Source of the DNA: Globomyces pollinis-pini
Taxonomy: Eukaryota > Chytridiomycota > Chytridiomycetes > Rhizophydiales > Globomycetaceae
Direction of reading: 5' to 3'
DNA: 58,479 bases
Assembly: GCA_025399215.1 (NCBI GenBank)
Contig: MU621184.1
Coordinates: forward strand, 1 to 58,479
Shown here: positions 47,801 through 58,479 of the stretch, in pieces
How the letters are laid out: the number at the start of each line of letters is the position of its first letter
How positions within the stretch are numbered: the stretch's first letter is position 1
Notes under the pieces: model-generated
Seen by the model: only the letters and a program-made list of their open reading frames with translations
Database searches by the model: none
What the model was told of the DNA's origin: nothing
Translations under genes and position numbers: made by a program

Positions 47801-50800
47801 ATTCTGACTTCAAGTTATTGTTATTTGGCGAAGAGCACAGTTCCTGTACCAAGAATACTATTTTCGAAGATTCCATGAGCATTGCATTACAACTTTCAAT
47901 GATAGGAAGTTGTAAACTGGCACCTTTATCACCCAGTTTGGAAGACTGACCGGACAAACCAGGAGATTTCAATAAATTCTCGTAATTGTTTAACTGATTG
48001 AGAATATTGGTAGCTGGAACAGTAATTTCTTCAAATCTATTTGGTGAAGCACTTTTCATAGTGGAAACGACCTTTGATGTACTAATAGCTAATTCATTCA
48101 CTAATGTGGCAAATTGGAGTCGAAGAACTTCATCGAGGTTTGGATCTTGGCTAGCTGCTTTACTAGCTGCACAAACAACTGCGCATTGTTTTGATATCAA
48201 TGCTACATCATTCAGCGTTCCCTTGGAATCTTTATAGTTCGAAATTAAGTCTCGCACAGCCAATCTACTCTCTTTAATAGCAATAGCAGTTTTTTCGTCA
48301 TGCAAACGCCCTTTCACAGCTGGTTGAGTAGTTGGGTCACTGATACCAAGTATATGCCCACCATCTATAGCACTATTGATTAATTCTTGTACCGCCGATG
48401 CTAATTTGGACACCTCTGCTGAAATGGTTTCTGGATCACCTGAGGATACACATAACTTCAAGGCATGTCCATTTAATCGATGTAAAGAAGTTTGAGCTAA
48501 ATAATTGACATCTGAATAAGTGACTTGATTTAACCGTGGCTGGTTGACTTCCGAAATGACATTGGAAATATCATTCAGAATTTGAGTAGCCTTGTTACAA
48601 TCATCATATCCAACTTTAGATATGGAAAACAGGCCAAGTAGTTCATCAACCGTTTCACTAACTGATTTTGCAGCATTTACTAGTTGCCCACGATTTCCAG
48701 ATGCTTCACTATCAATATATGATGTTTGAAGGGTGTGTAGAAATTGGTTACACTCTAATCCTACATGCTGAACTGCTGATAAAACGTGGTTGGACTCTTC
48801 ATTTTTAGGTAAAGCGGCTGAGAGGTCGATTAACTTTCCGAACGATTGTTCAAGGCTGTTGATTTTTTCTTTCATAGCTTTTGTATCACCATGTGAATTG
48901 TTTACAAGAGCTTGCGCTGCAATAGAGAGCTGAGCGGCAGCATCTACAATCAATCTGTGAGAGTCAAGTGTGTCATTATCATTTGATAATTTAGTTGGGC
49001 TTGCTTCTGCAGTTGTTGACGTAGCAGTTTGTAATGGAGTCTCCAACTGCTTTTCTTCAATAGTTACATTAGCAGTTTCTACAGTTAAATCCATTTGATC
49101 AGTAATTTGTCTAATTTTATCCATGACTGCCAACATTGCTCTTTGCCCAGGTAGGTTTGCTAGCAGTAAGTTCATCTCTTTAGACGTTTGATCATGCAGA
49201 CTGTAAAACTCATCATCATCGATTTCGCGATTGCTAATGCTAGCTACCCCTTTAATAAGATTGGTTAAGGCATCACCCAATCGTGCCGATGACTTCTTAA
49301 TGTCATCACATGCTTGATCATCATCCAGTTGTTTCGATATGCAGTTCATAAGTAATTGAATATGCTGTAATTCTGTAACTGCATCCGTGACACCTAAACG
49401 TGCACCAAATGAGTCCTGGAAAGAAGTCGCGTCATGAATTTGCGCCAAACAATTGAAAAACTGTCTAGCATGTTCAGTCACTTCTTTCTCTGCCTCATCG
49501 ATGCTCATTTGAACAGCCGATCCATCTTGGTTACGACTTTGTAAACTATTCAAAGCTGCAGCTAATTCTTCATCATCAAACATTTTCTCTGCTTCCCCAA
49601 GCAAATTTTTTAGATTTTCAAGTTCTTGAACCAATTGATTGACATTCATTTGTAATTGCTGTTTGCCAAACTCATCTCCAATAGATGTTGAAGCAGTTTG
49701 TGCAGCTTCAGTCAAGTTTTCAACAGGAACAATAAATTCTTTAGCGGTTTGGATAAATTTGAATCGTGTAGCATAATCGAATGGGTTCTTTTTGGTAGCA
49801 TTAATAGCTTTCACTGATTTAGGGATTTTTTCAGTCACTCGTTTACCAGATTTAATCAAATTCAATTGAGCATTTCGGTCTTTGTTTGTATTGCCAGTCT
49901 GCCTTGAAGTGAAAATGACTTGATTTGAACTTGAAATAGTGCCCTTGAAAGCTTGCACTAAACTTCGGAGGATGTTTGATCGGATAAATGGTCCGCAAAT
50001 CTCCTGATTCTTACTTCGAATTTGGTCAATCACATCCACCAAATCAGCTTTGGCTTGATCACTGCTAGAGTTCGATATAACACCTCGAGTATTAGCTACC
50101 ATTGCAGCAATAAGTTCTGAAAGCATTCGGGCTTCGTCTTGAAGATTGAGACCACCTTCTTCGTCAGATAATTGTGATGCTTTCAACTTCAATACTTCCA
50201 CTAATCGAGTACCATTCACTGTTAATCCTTTAGCAGATGCAAATAACTCTTCACGATTATCAATCTTTTCAACGACATCATTTGATTCCAGTTCAATCTG
50301 ATCATGGTATGTTTCAATCTCATAATCTAAACTATGATCAATATTACGAGCCTTTTCAACCAAGTATGCTAAAGCATCTTCAGTGTCCGCCACTGCTTTT
50401 TGCAAGGCCTCCGCTAGTTCTTGATCAGGACAATGGACGCATAAGTTTTCAAGTGCAACAGCTCGGTCTCGCATCAAAATAGCAGTTTCAACCATCTGTT
50501 CTTTACAAATTGGATCAGCAATACAAGGCGCCATCACAGCAGTGCAAGTAGATAGAATGCCACCAGTACCAGAAATAGTTGTCAATTCATTTGACATTTT
50601 CTTTTTCATATCATTATCCGTTAATGATTTACCAACTGCTTGCCCTGCTACAGTTAATGCTGCTAATGCTTGTCCAACTTCTTCTACTGCACCTATCAAT
50701 TCACTCTGTACCAAATCAGATACATCTAAATGATCTATTTTTGATAAAAGTGAAGATGCAGTTATGGCTACTTTTGATGCTGAAGAATGCATATCAGTTA

Positions 50801-52769
50801 GCGTTAAATGCCCGGTGATAATAGGTAATACTTCGTTCAAAAAGCCACATAAGGCATCTACCATTGCTTTGCCAGCATTAATTAAATCATCCTGTGCTTC
50901 GTCATCATTGGTGTTGAGGCCACACAGCACTCTGAGGGATTGAGTAGCTTGCCCAGAAGAGCTTAAAATCATGGATATTTTTTGACCAATCAATGGATAA
51001 TTCATTTTTTCCTTATCTCCATCGGCTTCTAATAACAGGGCTGCAATAGAGGCTAAAATTCCAGATATCAATGATGCTAGTGCTTCCGAGTTTATATCCT
51101 GCATTTCGTCACGCCAAGCAATAGCGGACGGATCATTCGAAGTTGTGGGAAGAGGGATAGGAACGAGTAAATCACGCGAAGAAGCGGATAATTGAGCAAT
51201 AGCAGCCTTGATTTGTTCAATTATAATCTCTTGATTTTCCAAAGTTTCCATATCCTCTGCAATTTGTCCTTTAGTTTTCTTTCCTTGATCTGCCCCATAC
51301 CCGCCTTTAGGGCCTGCATTGGAAGATACCTGCTTGGCTACAGCTCTTGATGCCACATGTGCTACGTTGTTTGATTTCCCTGGTGTTACGTAATCCTCCA
51401 CCACTGCCTGTTCTTCCATCTTTGGAGGTGGTGCAGCGGTTGCCAACTGTGTACGTTTCTTGATTGAAATTGCAATATAACCTGCAATCAATCTTGATAT
51501 CTCTTCTCCTTCAGTGGTCTCTACTTGATAGTAAGAATCCGCATGATCACCAAAATCCAATGTAAAACTATTTATTAGTACGGTTTGTGATTACTTTCGA
51601 GGGGTAGCTGCCCATCGACGTAACTGCGTTAGTTTCCATTCTTGCATAATCGCTTTTGTATCCATATTCATTCTCACCACCGAATTCTTTGTCACACCCA
51701 AGAATACCATTTCTTGTTTCTTTTTTTTCGCCTTATCAGCCAGTTCCTAAACATTACAATATTTTATCCTGACCTTGACGAGAAAAAAAGATGTCCCGTA
51801 TATTTTCAAAGATCTGATCAACTGCACATACCGAAACTTTGCATTAAGTTCTGTAGTTCCTTTCAACATGCTATGCTCCTTATAGATCAACTTTTCCAAA
51901 TCCTTATTTTTTTGGTACTCTGGCCCAACAAAATCTTTCATTCTAACACATGAACGAAAATTCAAAACAATACTTTATAAAGCCAAGCTTATGTTTTTCG
52001 GGATCTTGATTTCCATATTTGATTTGCATTTCAATTCCTCCAAATTGCGCAGCCTCTTCGAATGTACATGGATATTTCCCATTTAAAATCATTTCACGGG
52101 CTTGATTGTACATGAGAACCAATTGAATAGGATCATTACGATCCACAACATGATCCGTTACAAAGAATTTCTTTTTCAGAATCACTGCATCTTCTTCTGT
52201 TAACCCTTGATCGCGTAATGTTTTGTCTGCAATTAACCAACCCTCTGAAGTTAATATGTAATATTATTTACTAGCATCAGTAGTATTGTCCTTTTTCTTT
52301 TTATCTTTCTTGGTGACTTCAACAGTCTCATCTCTTGATAACGAATATTCTTCATGATTTGCCAATCCTATGTTGATAAATATCTAAAGATCATATACCA
52401 ATTTTATCACAAATCACTTCCACAATTGCCTTTACATTCGTACTTTCATCGATTAAAATATTCTTTACATTCTCATCCAAAGTTTTGACTTTTAATACTC
52501 TATGTTTCTTTCTAAATTCTAGAGTATCTCCATATTTTAATTCATAATGTCCTAGCATTTTATTGGGTGCTAACCAAGTCCCAGATTCTTTTAATAATAA
52601 TCCATGACCCATACCACCTTCTCCATAATTGTATTTTGATCGAATATCTTTACATATTTCAATCACATACATATCAGATGGATACTATTTTTAGTAGTTG
52701 ATTATTACTTGACATGTTTTTACACTTCCTAAATCAACTAGAAATATTTTCAATGATAAAGATGCCATT
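44830..52769 (-). CDS. Talin (FERM head, rod, C-terminal I/LWEQ-type actin-binding module)
   Basis: The start exon MASLSLKIFLVDLGSVKTCQ resembles F0 of talin. F1/F2 follow: GHGLLLKESGTWLAPNKMLG, KFFVTDHVVDRNDPIQLVLM, NQAREMILNGKYPCTFEEAA, FVGPEYQKNKDLEKLIYKEH. The F3/PTB lobe has EMVFLGVTKNSVVRMNMDTK, LTQLRRWAATPRK and DSYYQVETTEGEEISRLIAG. A very long exon (47472-51560) and a second (44830-47445), joined by intron 47446-47471, encode about 2,200 residues of alpha-helical rod. The end has MEAQMKILRLEKELENARLE, the dimerisation helix of talin and Hip1R. A basic tail (RTHRGWKKPAPQ) replaces the villin headpiece of amoebozoan talins. Talin links membranes or adhesion receptors to actin. Junctions between 51560 and 52391 were only partly verified. 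Confidence 0.92.
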
Positions 52770-53093
52770 GATATATCACTCTTTACTCTTGTTTAGAAAA
52801 TTGTCAAAACACGCGATTTTTGTTTTACAAGTTTGTTAAACTTGGTGTATTTTTATTCAATTAGGACTGCCTACAATAACATGGCTTCCAAAATTTGGTC
52901 TTGAATAGTTTAATATTTTATTGAGGTTGGTACATTATACGTATGTACTCCGTACAAGTGGCATTACTATTTACTACTGTCATAGTGAATGCTACAATAA
53001 TTGATCTATCATAAATTGCCATGCGTTTGTGTTGAAAACGTCTACTCAAAATCACATTTCAATCAGACAATAGGATGCATTATTAATTCTATA
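52770..53093. other. Intergenic region upstream of talin
   Basis: About 320 bp of AT-rich DNA between the talin start and the 3' end of the SH3-RA gene. It should contain the talin promoter. I see no distinct site. Confidence 0.4.
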
Positions 53094-55164
53094 TTAGTTA
53101 CAAATGGGTAAGACAGCATTAGACAACGCCCGTATCAGCAGCATATTTAAGTTCTAAAATAAAATAAAAATAAGATATTACCCGTTCCATATCTGTTAAA
53201 GTGACACTAGTGGTTTTGAAGGACTCAAAGAGGGCAGTGGTATCGATATCGTCTTGTTGGTCGAGGTTGTAGAGAGTTGAGAGCCTTGATTGACGTCGAT
53301 GTGCCGATGTTTTTTCATGCTGAAGGGTGAGGAGTTGTTCAAGGTCTGTGGCTAGGTCGTTCAGTGTTTGGTTAAGATCGACGGGCTTGGCAGTTTGTGC
53401 AATAGTTTCGTCTAGGATTGAGAGTAAATTGTCAAAATCAATGGTGGGTTCTGATGGTGGTTGATTGTTTTGTGGTTGGGATTGTGATGGTTGTGGTAAT
53501 GGTGATGGTTGACGGAGTGTGGCCGATTGCTCAGACAAGATTTGACTTACTCTGCCAGGATCCAATTTACTCTGATAATATCCAGTAGATTTACGAGCCG
53601 GAATGACAATTTTAGGATTCAGACTTGGTTTACCCTCAAATACATCATCCGAATCACGTGCACTATTAGACAAACTGGATCTATCATCAAACGCGATAGA
53701 GTTGGATAAGGAGGATTTGACACGATCTGTATCTGGGTTGGCTATCGAGAAGGATTGAGAAGATACAATCTGAACAGGTGTTTCTGGGCCATCATTCATA
53801 CCTGCATCCAAGCCCAATTGTGGCCGTAATGCCAATTCATTAACGATCTCCAGACTCAAATATTTGTTATTCCCATCAGCAATCTCTGCCAAAGGCATCA
53901 CCAGTCTATCACTATCCAATTTTTCATCTACCATTAATACTAATAATTACTGGTATCCAAACTCTTTAAGCTGTATTGGCCATGGGAATCAAATTTGAAA
54001 AAGTCTTTAGCGATACGCAACACATCAACTACTTTGGTCGTATCATAAATAAGAATGTTCCTGAATTCATAACCTTTCATTCGAATTTGGATTGTGATTG
54101 AGGAAACTGCGGGATTTATATCATTTGCAATGAGGTTGATTTTAATTTTTAAAGATTCTGGGACTTTTAATTTCCGACCTGGTTGATTGTTTTTAAAGGT
54201 AAGGTAGGAGTAGACATCATACTTATCCAAGACATGATTAATATTAGCATCTGGATTGAGCCGTTTTTCTATATGTGAGTTTTGAATTGAAATACCAGGT
54301 GATTGAGTATCTAAATCAGTGATGGTCATGTAATATAAGGTTGGATCTGGATCTGGTAGTCGAAACCGTTTGAGAGTATTAAGTGTGAGTGTTTCGATTG
54401 TAGTATTTGCATCAAAACTAACACTTTTGAAAGTTGAATTCGTGAAATTGAAGTTAACATTCCCAACATAAATTCGCAGAATGTTTATGTGAGTATTTTC
54501 AAAGTCAATATTTTCCATGTGAGGAGAATCGACAGCAGACCGTAGCTCACCATAAAACTCTTCTTTTTTCTTTGGTGTAGATTGACTTGGAATGGATTCT
54601 TTCACTGACTTTTCCTTTTTTTTGAATAATTTCTAGAGGTTAAAGAGGAACAAGTACGCCGAATAAAGAAGTAGATTTACGATCCCGATCAGCCAGCTGA
54701 GGTTCCGGTTCTGGTAAAAAGTCTTCTTTTCCCACAACTTCGCCATTGCTATCAATATAAATTTCCGAGTGAAATTCAGCAAAAGCGAGTTTAGGTTTCT
54801 GTGAGTTGTTAGTTTTAGGTAGAGGTTTATCATTCTGAGAGGGTAGCGAGTAATCAATATTTCTTTGTTTGTTGAATCTAGCTAATTTTTCAAAGGGAGT
54901 TTCAATATTTTCCGCAGGAATGTAACCAATTTCGTTGGATGTAATTGATTTGACGGCCCACCAGTAAGAATTAGAATCGTCTAATAATTCGAGAGCGTCC
55001 CCACCTTTTACATGAATCTGACCGTCCATGGTAGCTTTAAAAGTGAATAAAGCGTAGACATAGTTATAATTAATATCATCGATAGACAGAATGGGTACTA
55101 AGTAAGCAGCACTCAAGTTTTCAGACCCAAAAATAGCGTCTTCATTCTCTTCTTCGTCCTGCAT
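53094..55164 (-). CDS. SH3 and Ras-association (RA) domain adaptor protein
   Basis: Four exons (introns 54633-54657, 53928-53950, 53154-53181) join in frame into 664 residues, start ATG at 55164 (MQDEEENEDAIFGSENLS). The N-terminal SH3 domain reads NYVYALFTFKATMDGQIHVK, LELLDDSNSYWWAVKSITSN, EIGYIPAENIETPFEKLARF. RA-like ubiquitin-fold regions follow (LRIYVGNVNFNFTNSTFKSV, FRLPDPDPTLYYMTITDLDT; SITIQIRMKGYEFRNILIYD). The rest is Ser/Pro/Gln-rich with an acidic C-terminal helix. The SH3 sequence is close to that of fungal polarity adaptors that combine SH3 with RA, but I cannot name the orthologue. It probably connects a Ras or Cdc42 GTPase to the actin machinery. The final exon (NLNMLLIRALSNAV) is supported only by splice consensus. 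Confidence 0.78.
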
Positions 55165-55350
55165 CAATAAAGGGAGAAGCAAAGAACGAAGCCTCACCAC
55201 ACTTAACCCTAACCACTACATCAATTACCAAAACTTCACATTAAAACAAAACGGAAATACTTGGAACCAAAATCTATTTACCAAATACCAAATACGATTT
55301 ACCAAAAAACTAAATACAAACACAAATTAAAAACAAATCAATTACAACTG

Positions 55351-55740
55351 ATGTTTGCTCGATTCTCTTCTAAACGAGTTTGGGCTGATATGAAAAATGC
55401 TCCACTCTCTCATTTACTCGCATTTGGTTTATTGCACGAAATTACCGCTATTCTACCGTTACCAATTGCTTACTACTCTCTCAAATACTCAGAATTACCT
55501 TACCCCATTCCTGATCACTTACTCGATGAGGCCAATAGACGCATCAATAAACTCATCAGTTACTCTGGTTGGGATACTGACTTGATAAATGATCGTCACT
55601 TCATGCTAAACTGTCTTGGCGCCTATGCTATCGTTAAAGCTGCTATGCCTTTGCGTATAGCTATTTCCCTCGCTGGTACTCCTTACTTAGCTTCTGTATT
55701 TAGAAAGCCAATAGCCATTTTCTCTAAATATAAATCTTGA
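55351..55740 (+). CDS. Small mitochondrial membrane protein, MRX11-like
   Basis: A single exon of 129 residues from the ATG at 55351. The N-terminus MFARFSSKRVWADMK looks like a mitochondrial presequence. The core SHLLAFGLLHEITAILPLPI resembles the HxxxFxxLHExTAIxPL block of a fungal mitochondrial inner-membrane family that includes yeast Mrx11. A second hydrophobic stretch (LGAYAIVKAAMPLRIAISLA) lies near the end. The biochemical role is unknown. The start is 187 bp from the divergent SH3-RA gene. Confidence 0.7.
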   Translation: MFARFSSKRVWADMKNAPLSHLLAFGLLHEITAILPLPIAYYSLKYSELPYPIPDHLLDEANRRINKLISYSGWDTDLINDRHFMLNCLGAYAIVKAAMPLRIAISLAGTPYLASVFRKPIAIFSKYKS

Positions 55741-55882
55741 CTGTACACTGTATTCGATTGCTGGCATTAGTAACTCAATGTTGGAATTAGCCACTGATAT
55801 TATCTCAAGTAATATCTATAAGATATGACATTCTTTACCATAAATTAATAACACACATGATGCATTACTTATAACACTTTAT

Positions 55883-56953
55883 TTACTTCATGGTAAGTTT
55901 AGCTGGTATCCCATTTGGAAAACACTCATCAACAAAACCTAGATTTGGTGGATACAATTTGCTTCTTTCAGCCAAATTAAACAACTCTTTACCCCACAGA
56001 TCAGCAGTGTCACCTCTTTCATCAAACACCTTTCGGATACGATATCGGTTTATCAAATTCTCTCTCAGTAGCTTCAACGTGACTTTGTAGGATTTGACAA
56101 CTGGATTTGGGTTGAAAACACTGGTTGGAAGCTGGTTGATGAGAATCTCCATAATATCTAGGATTTCTGCTGATACTAACGGTGCCCATAGTATATCAAC
56201 ACATTCACTTTGTCCTCGAACCAGTTTTTTCTCTGTCCAATCCATCAGTTTACTTACCAATACAATGAGTGTCATATAATTGTCAATATCTTGTTTTGCA
56301 AAATCCCTTAGAAATGCTTGATGCTGAGAATTCTTGAAGAATGCAGTGAATTGCTTTGGTGGAATTGATACGAAAAACTTATTCCCAACTAGTGAGTTGT
56401 AGTAATTGAATCGATCAGTAAGTATGGTGATAATTCGTGTTGCTGGAGTTTGAATCTTTACGTGCAATCGAGAATTGAGACGAGAATAATCTGATTCAGT
56501 CAACACTATCATGTTGTCCATAAAATAGGGTCGTAAATGGTTACCACAATGAATCCGTGCAGCACATACAGTTAACAGAATGGTAGCTGCTTCCATCACA
56601 TACTTGTTATTCTCATTTACAACAAAGAATTCGACGGGGTCTTTGATAAACATATAAATATTGTGGTGACATTGATCTAAAACAGTTTCCGGAAATCCTG
56701 TATTCCTGAATGCATCTGGGATATCTTGAAATAAAAATTTATATCCAAAACGAGAATTTTCTGATTTGATACGGATGATATGCTGTAATTGGTTGAGTTC
56801 TGGAAATGGACCAATGTTTGCTGTAACGATGAGTATAAATGCTGTTGCGATTTGGTGAGTATCAATAGCAATAAATGATTCGTTCGGTTTTGGTTTCGAG
56901 AAAAGCATACTTCTTTGTATAGTTGTCAGAATTAATTCAAGTTTTTTAGTCAA
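55883..56953 (-). CDS. Unknown intronless protein
   Basis: An open frame of 356 codons without introns. The first ATG is at 56908 (MLFSKPKPNESFIAIDTHQI). The frame extends 15 codons upstream without ATG, so a short upstream exon is possible. The protein is soluble and mostly helical by composition (DAFRNTGFPETVLDQCHHNI, FVSIPPKQFTAFFKNSQHQA, NRYRIRKVFDERGDTADLWG, ending FPNGIPAKLTMK). I recognise no family or motif. The length and even codon use make a real gene likely. Confidence 0.65.
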   Translation of the reverse strand: MTKKLELILTTIQRSMLFSKPKPNESFIAIDTHQIATAFILIVTANIGPFPELNQLQHIIRIKSENSRFGYKFLFQDIPDAFRNTGFPETVLDQCHHNIYMFIKDPVEFFVVNENNKYVMEAATILLTVCAARIHCGNHLRPYFMDNMIVLTESDYSRLNSRLHVKIQTPATRIITILTDRFNYYNSLVGNKFFVSIPPKQFTAFFKNSQHQAFLRDFAKQDIDNYMTLIVLVSKLMDWTEKKLVRGQSECVDILWAPLVSAEILDIMEILINQLPTSVFNPNPVVKSYKVTLKLLRENLINRYRIRKVFDERGDTADLWGKELFNLAERSKLYPPNLGFVDECFPNGIPAKLTMK

Positions 56954-57174
56954 GTTACTATATTGTAAAGCTGTGACTCAGTCATGCCAAAGAGTTTTGA
57001 AACACGGTTGGGGTTTATTGAACATACCAAACCTTCTTGGTACTCATTGTGGTTATTCCTAAGATGAATTGGAAATGAAAGTCAGTCACGACTAAGTTAT
57101 CTTTCCTGGCTCGAGAAGGACATCATTTGCAATTTTTGCAACAAAAGAGTTTATAAATAAGATCACTGAATATA

Positions 57175-58479
57175 TTAAGCTTTCTTTGATTCTTGAACCG
57201 CTTTTCTCTTCCGGTATACGATTCGAGCATATTCTTCAAATCCAAACGTAAACAATGTAACGCAAGTTCCTAATATGATCCATGGACCTGCCTTCATTTC
57301 AAAAACCACAGACAGTACCGCCCAACCAACGGCAATCACCATCCGAAAGATGACTCGTGACAAGATGGGAATTTTGGCTTTATAGGTATGTTTCGTTCCA
57401 TCTCGATTATCAATATCATCATGTGATAATCCAAGAAGTCCAATACATATATAATAGACCATAAAACTGATACAATAAAAAAATTGATGCTGTACTTTAT
57501 CCGGTTCGACAGTACCTCCAGCTCGTTTCATTAGTAGTTTTTCATATTTAGAATCAATTGGCAAAGCGATTTGACTCACAAGTCGATAGATTGCAACACC
57601 CATCCCAACAATACAAATCGCCAGCGGAATGTGAATAATACTCCAAAGAAAACCAGTGACAGCACTTCTTCGCATCGCATGTTGAACATGCTTGGCTGTT
57701 TCGACTCGGAAGTACATAAAGAACAGACTCAAAGATGTTATGAAGCTGAGCAGTTGATATAAAAGAATTATTGGGGGTAAATCCATTGAAAAGTCATTCA
57801 ATAGACCAACCACTACTTCTCCCAAAACGATGACAATCAACAATCCATTTCGTTCTGAAATATGTTCAATATCTAATCATTGTTAGTACAGATAAGATTA
57901 CTGATGGCCATTCTTCCTATTCCATATTTGGACTCTGCTAAAGCTTTAATGTTCGCAAAGGAAACATAAATAATAGGAGTAAGTAGGATTTGCATCAAAA
58001 GACCAGCAACCCACAGAGATTTTCTTAGCGCATCCCGTTCATAAGTACCATTAGCTGGGAATCCAAGAAAAATAAATAATGGTATCATACAAATCCAGTC
58101 AGCAAATCCAACTATAATAGTAGAGTACCGGACGAATGTAAATGCAAACAAACCACCAAATATATAGTAGATGTCAAGCAGCATGGAACCAAAGATATAT
58201 GCGCCAACCAAAATATCTCCTGTGTTACTCTTATAATCAAGGTCAAACGCATGGCTTTGAGTGATACATATCAGAATCAAAACTGCAATTTGAATAATAG
58301 TAAACAGCTAGAATTGAGTTAAACTGAATATTATTTACTTTTCTGGTGAGATCTTCATGCTTGATTCTGTTATTCAAATACGTCCCACTTCTCCAATACA
58401 TGATCAAAGTAGTCAACGCTAGTGAGTATTCTATACATCCCTGTGCATTGTAGTTGGCTGCAAATAGTTTTCCTGATAC
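57175..58479 (-). CDS. LtrA-family (low temperature requirement A) multi-span membrane protein, 5' partial
   Basis: The gene runs off the right edge, so the N-terminus is missing. The LtrA signature is HISERNGLLIVIVLGEVVVG, like the bacterial HFxERFGLxxIIxLGE, split by a 29-nt intron in the preceding residues (GRMAIN/IEHISERN). Other spans: ILVGAYIFGSMLLDIYYIFG, FTFVRYSTIIVGFADWICMI, LWSIIHIPLAICIVGMGVAI, YCISFMVYYICIGLLGL, AVLSVVFEMKAGPWIILGTC. LtrA proteins are found in bacteria and some fungi; their function is unclear. A further intron of about 31 nt lies near 58310-58341. The protein ends with a basic tail (YRKRKAVQESKKA). Confidence 0.8.

Noticed and set aside
55203..55214. Telomere-like TTAACCCTAACC
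   Set aside because: Only about two units occur, inside a normal intergenic region with genes on both sides.

Overview
This window is nuclear DNA of a fungus that makes flagellated cells and has a compact, AT-rich genome. The fungal signal is an APSES (Mbp1/Swi4-type) transcription factor, a Far11/STRIP homologue and GPI-anchored cell-surface proteins. The flagellum signal is a divergent pair encoding FANK1-like and CFAP251-like proteins. A full-length talin fits an early-diverging lineage (chytrid, rozellid or aphelid type), because yeasts and moulds lack it. About 32 genes fit into 58 kb, on both strands, often under 150 bp apart. Nearly all are split by very short GT-AG introns, mostly 22-35 nt, with a CTAAC/CTAAT/TTAAT-like branch site just before the acceptor. 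I saw no tRNA, rRNA, transposon or CRISPR array. The lineage call is an inference from gene content.

Layout. 0-7.5 kb: end of a GPI protein, a DUF1003 membrane protein with a zinc-ribbon-like motif, two tandem BTB genes (one apparently broken), and an SLC35C2-like transporter. 7.6-18.3 kb: L-serine dehydratase, the STRIPAK scaffold STRIP/Far11, then FANK1 and CFAP251 back to back. 18.3-24 kb: secreted FKBP, TMEM42-like protein, an LRR-TM-SH3 receptor-like protein, and an intronless Dicer/RIG-I-type helicase. 25-34 kb: a large GPI-anchored S41 protease, an unknown protein with twin DD[FW]DVVS motifs, the Fe-S scaffold CFD1/NUBP2, a DEDDh exonuclease and the APSES factor. 34.5-43.2 kb: a dicarboxylate/amino-acid:cation symporter, a Diaphanous-type formin and a FYVE protein. 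43.2-58.5 kb: mitochondrial bL28, a small membrane protein, talin, an SH3-RA adaptor, a MRX11-like protein, an unknown intronless gene and the 3' part of an LtrA-family membrane protein.

The most striking feature is the formin FH1 region (37936-39234). It is cut into 19 tiny proline-rich exons of 24-69 nt, every one phase 1 at both ends, separated by introns of 24-34 nt (one of 68 nt). One exon-intron unit has been duplicated almost perfectly. The LRR gene shows the same plan, with one 24-residue repeat per 72-nt exon. In both genes the protein repeat equals the exon, so repeats can be gained, lost or skipped without breaking the frame.

Functional themes are flagellum (FANK1, CFAP251), actin and adhesion (formin, talin, SH3-RA adaptor, STRIPAK), the cell surface (S41 protease, LRR-SH3, GPI protein), and mitochondrial or Fe-S functions (serine dehydratase, CFD1, bL28, MRX11-like).
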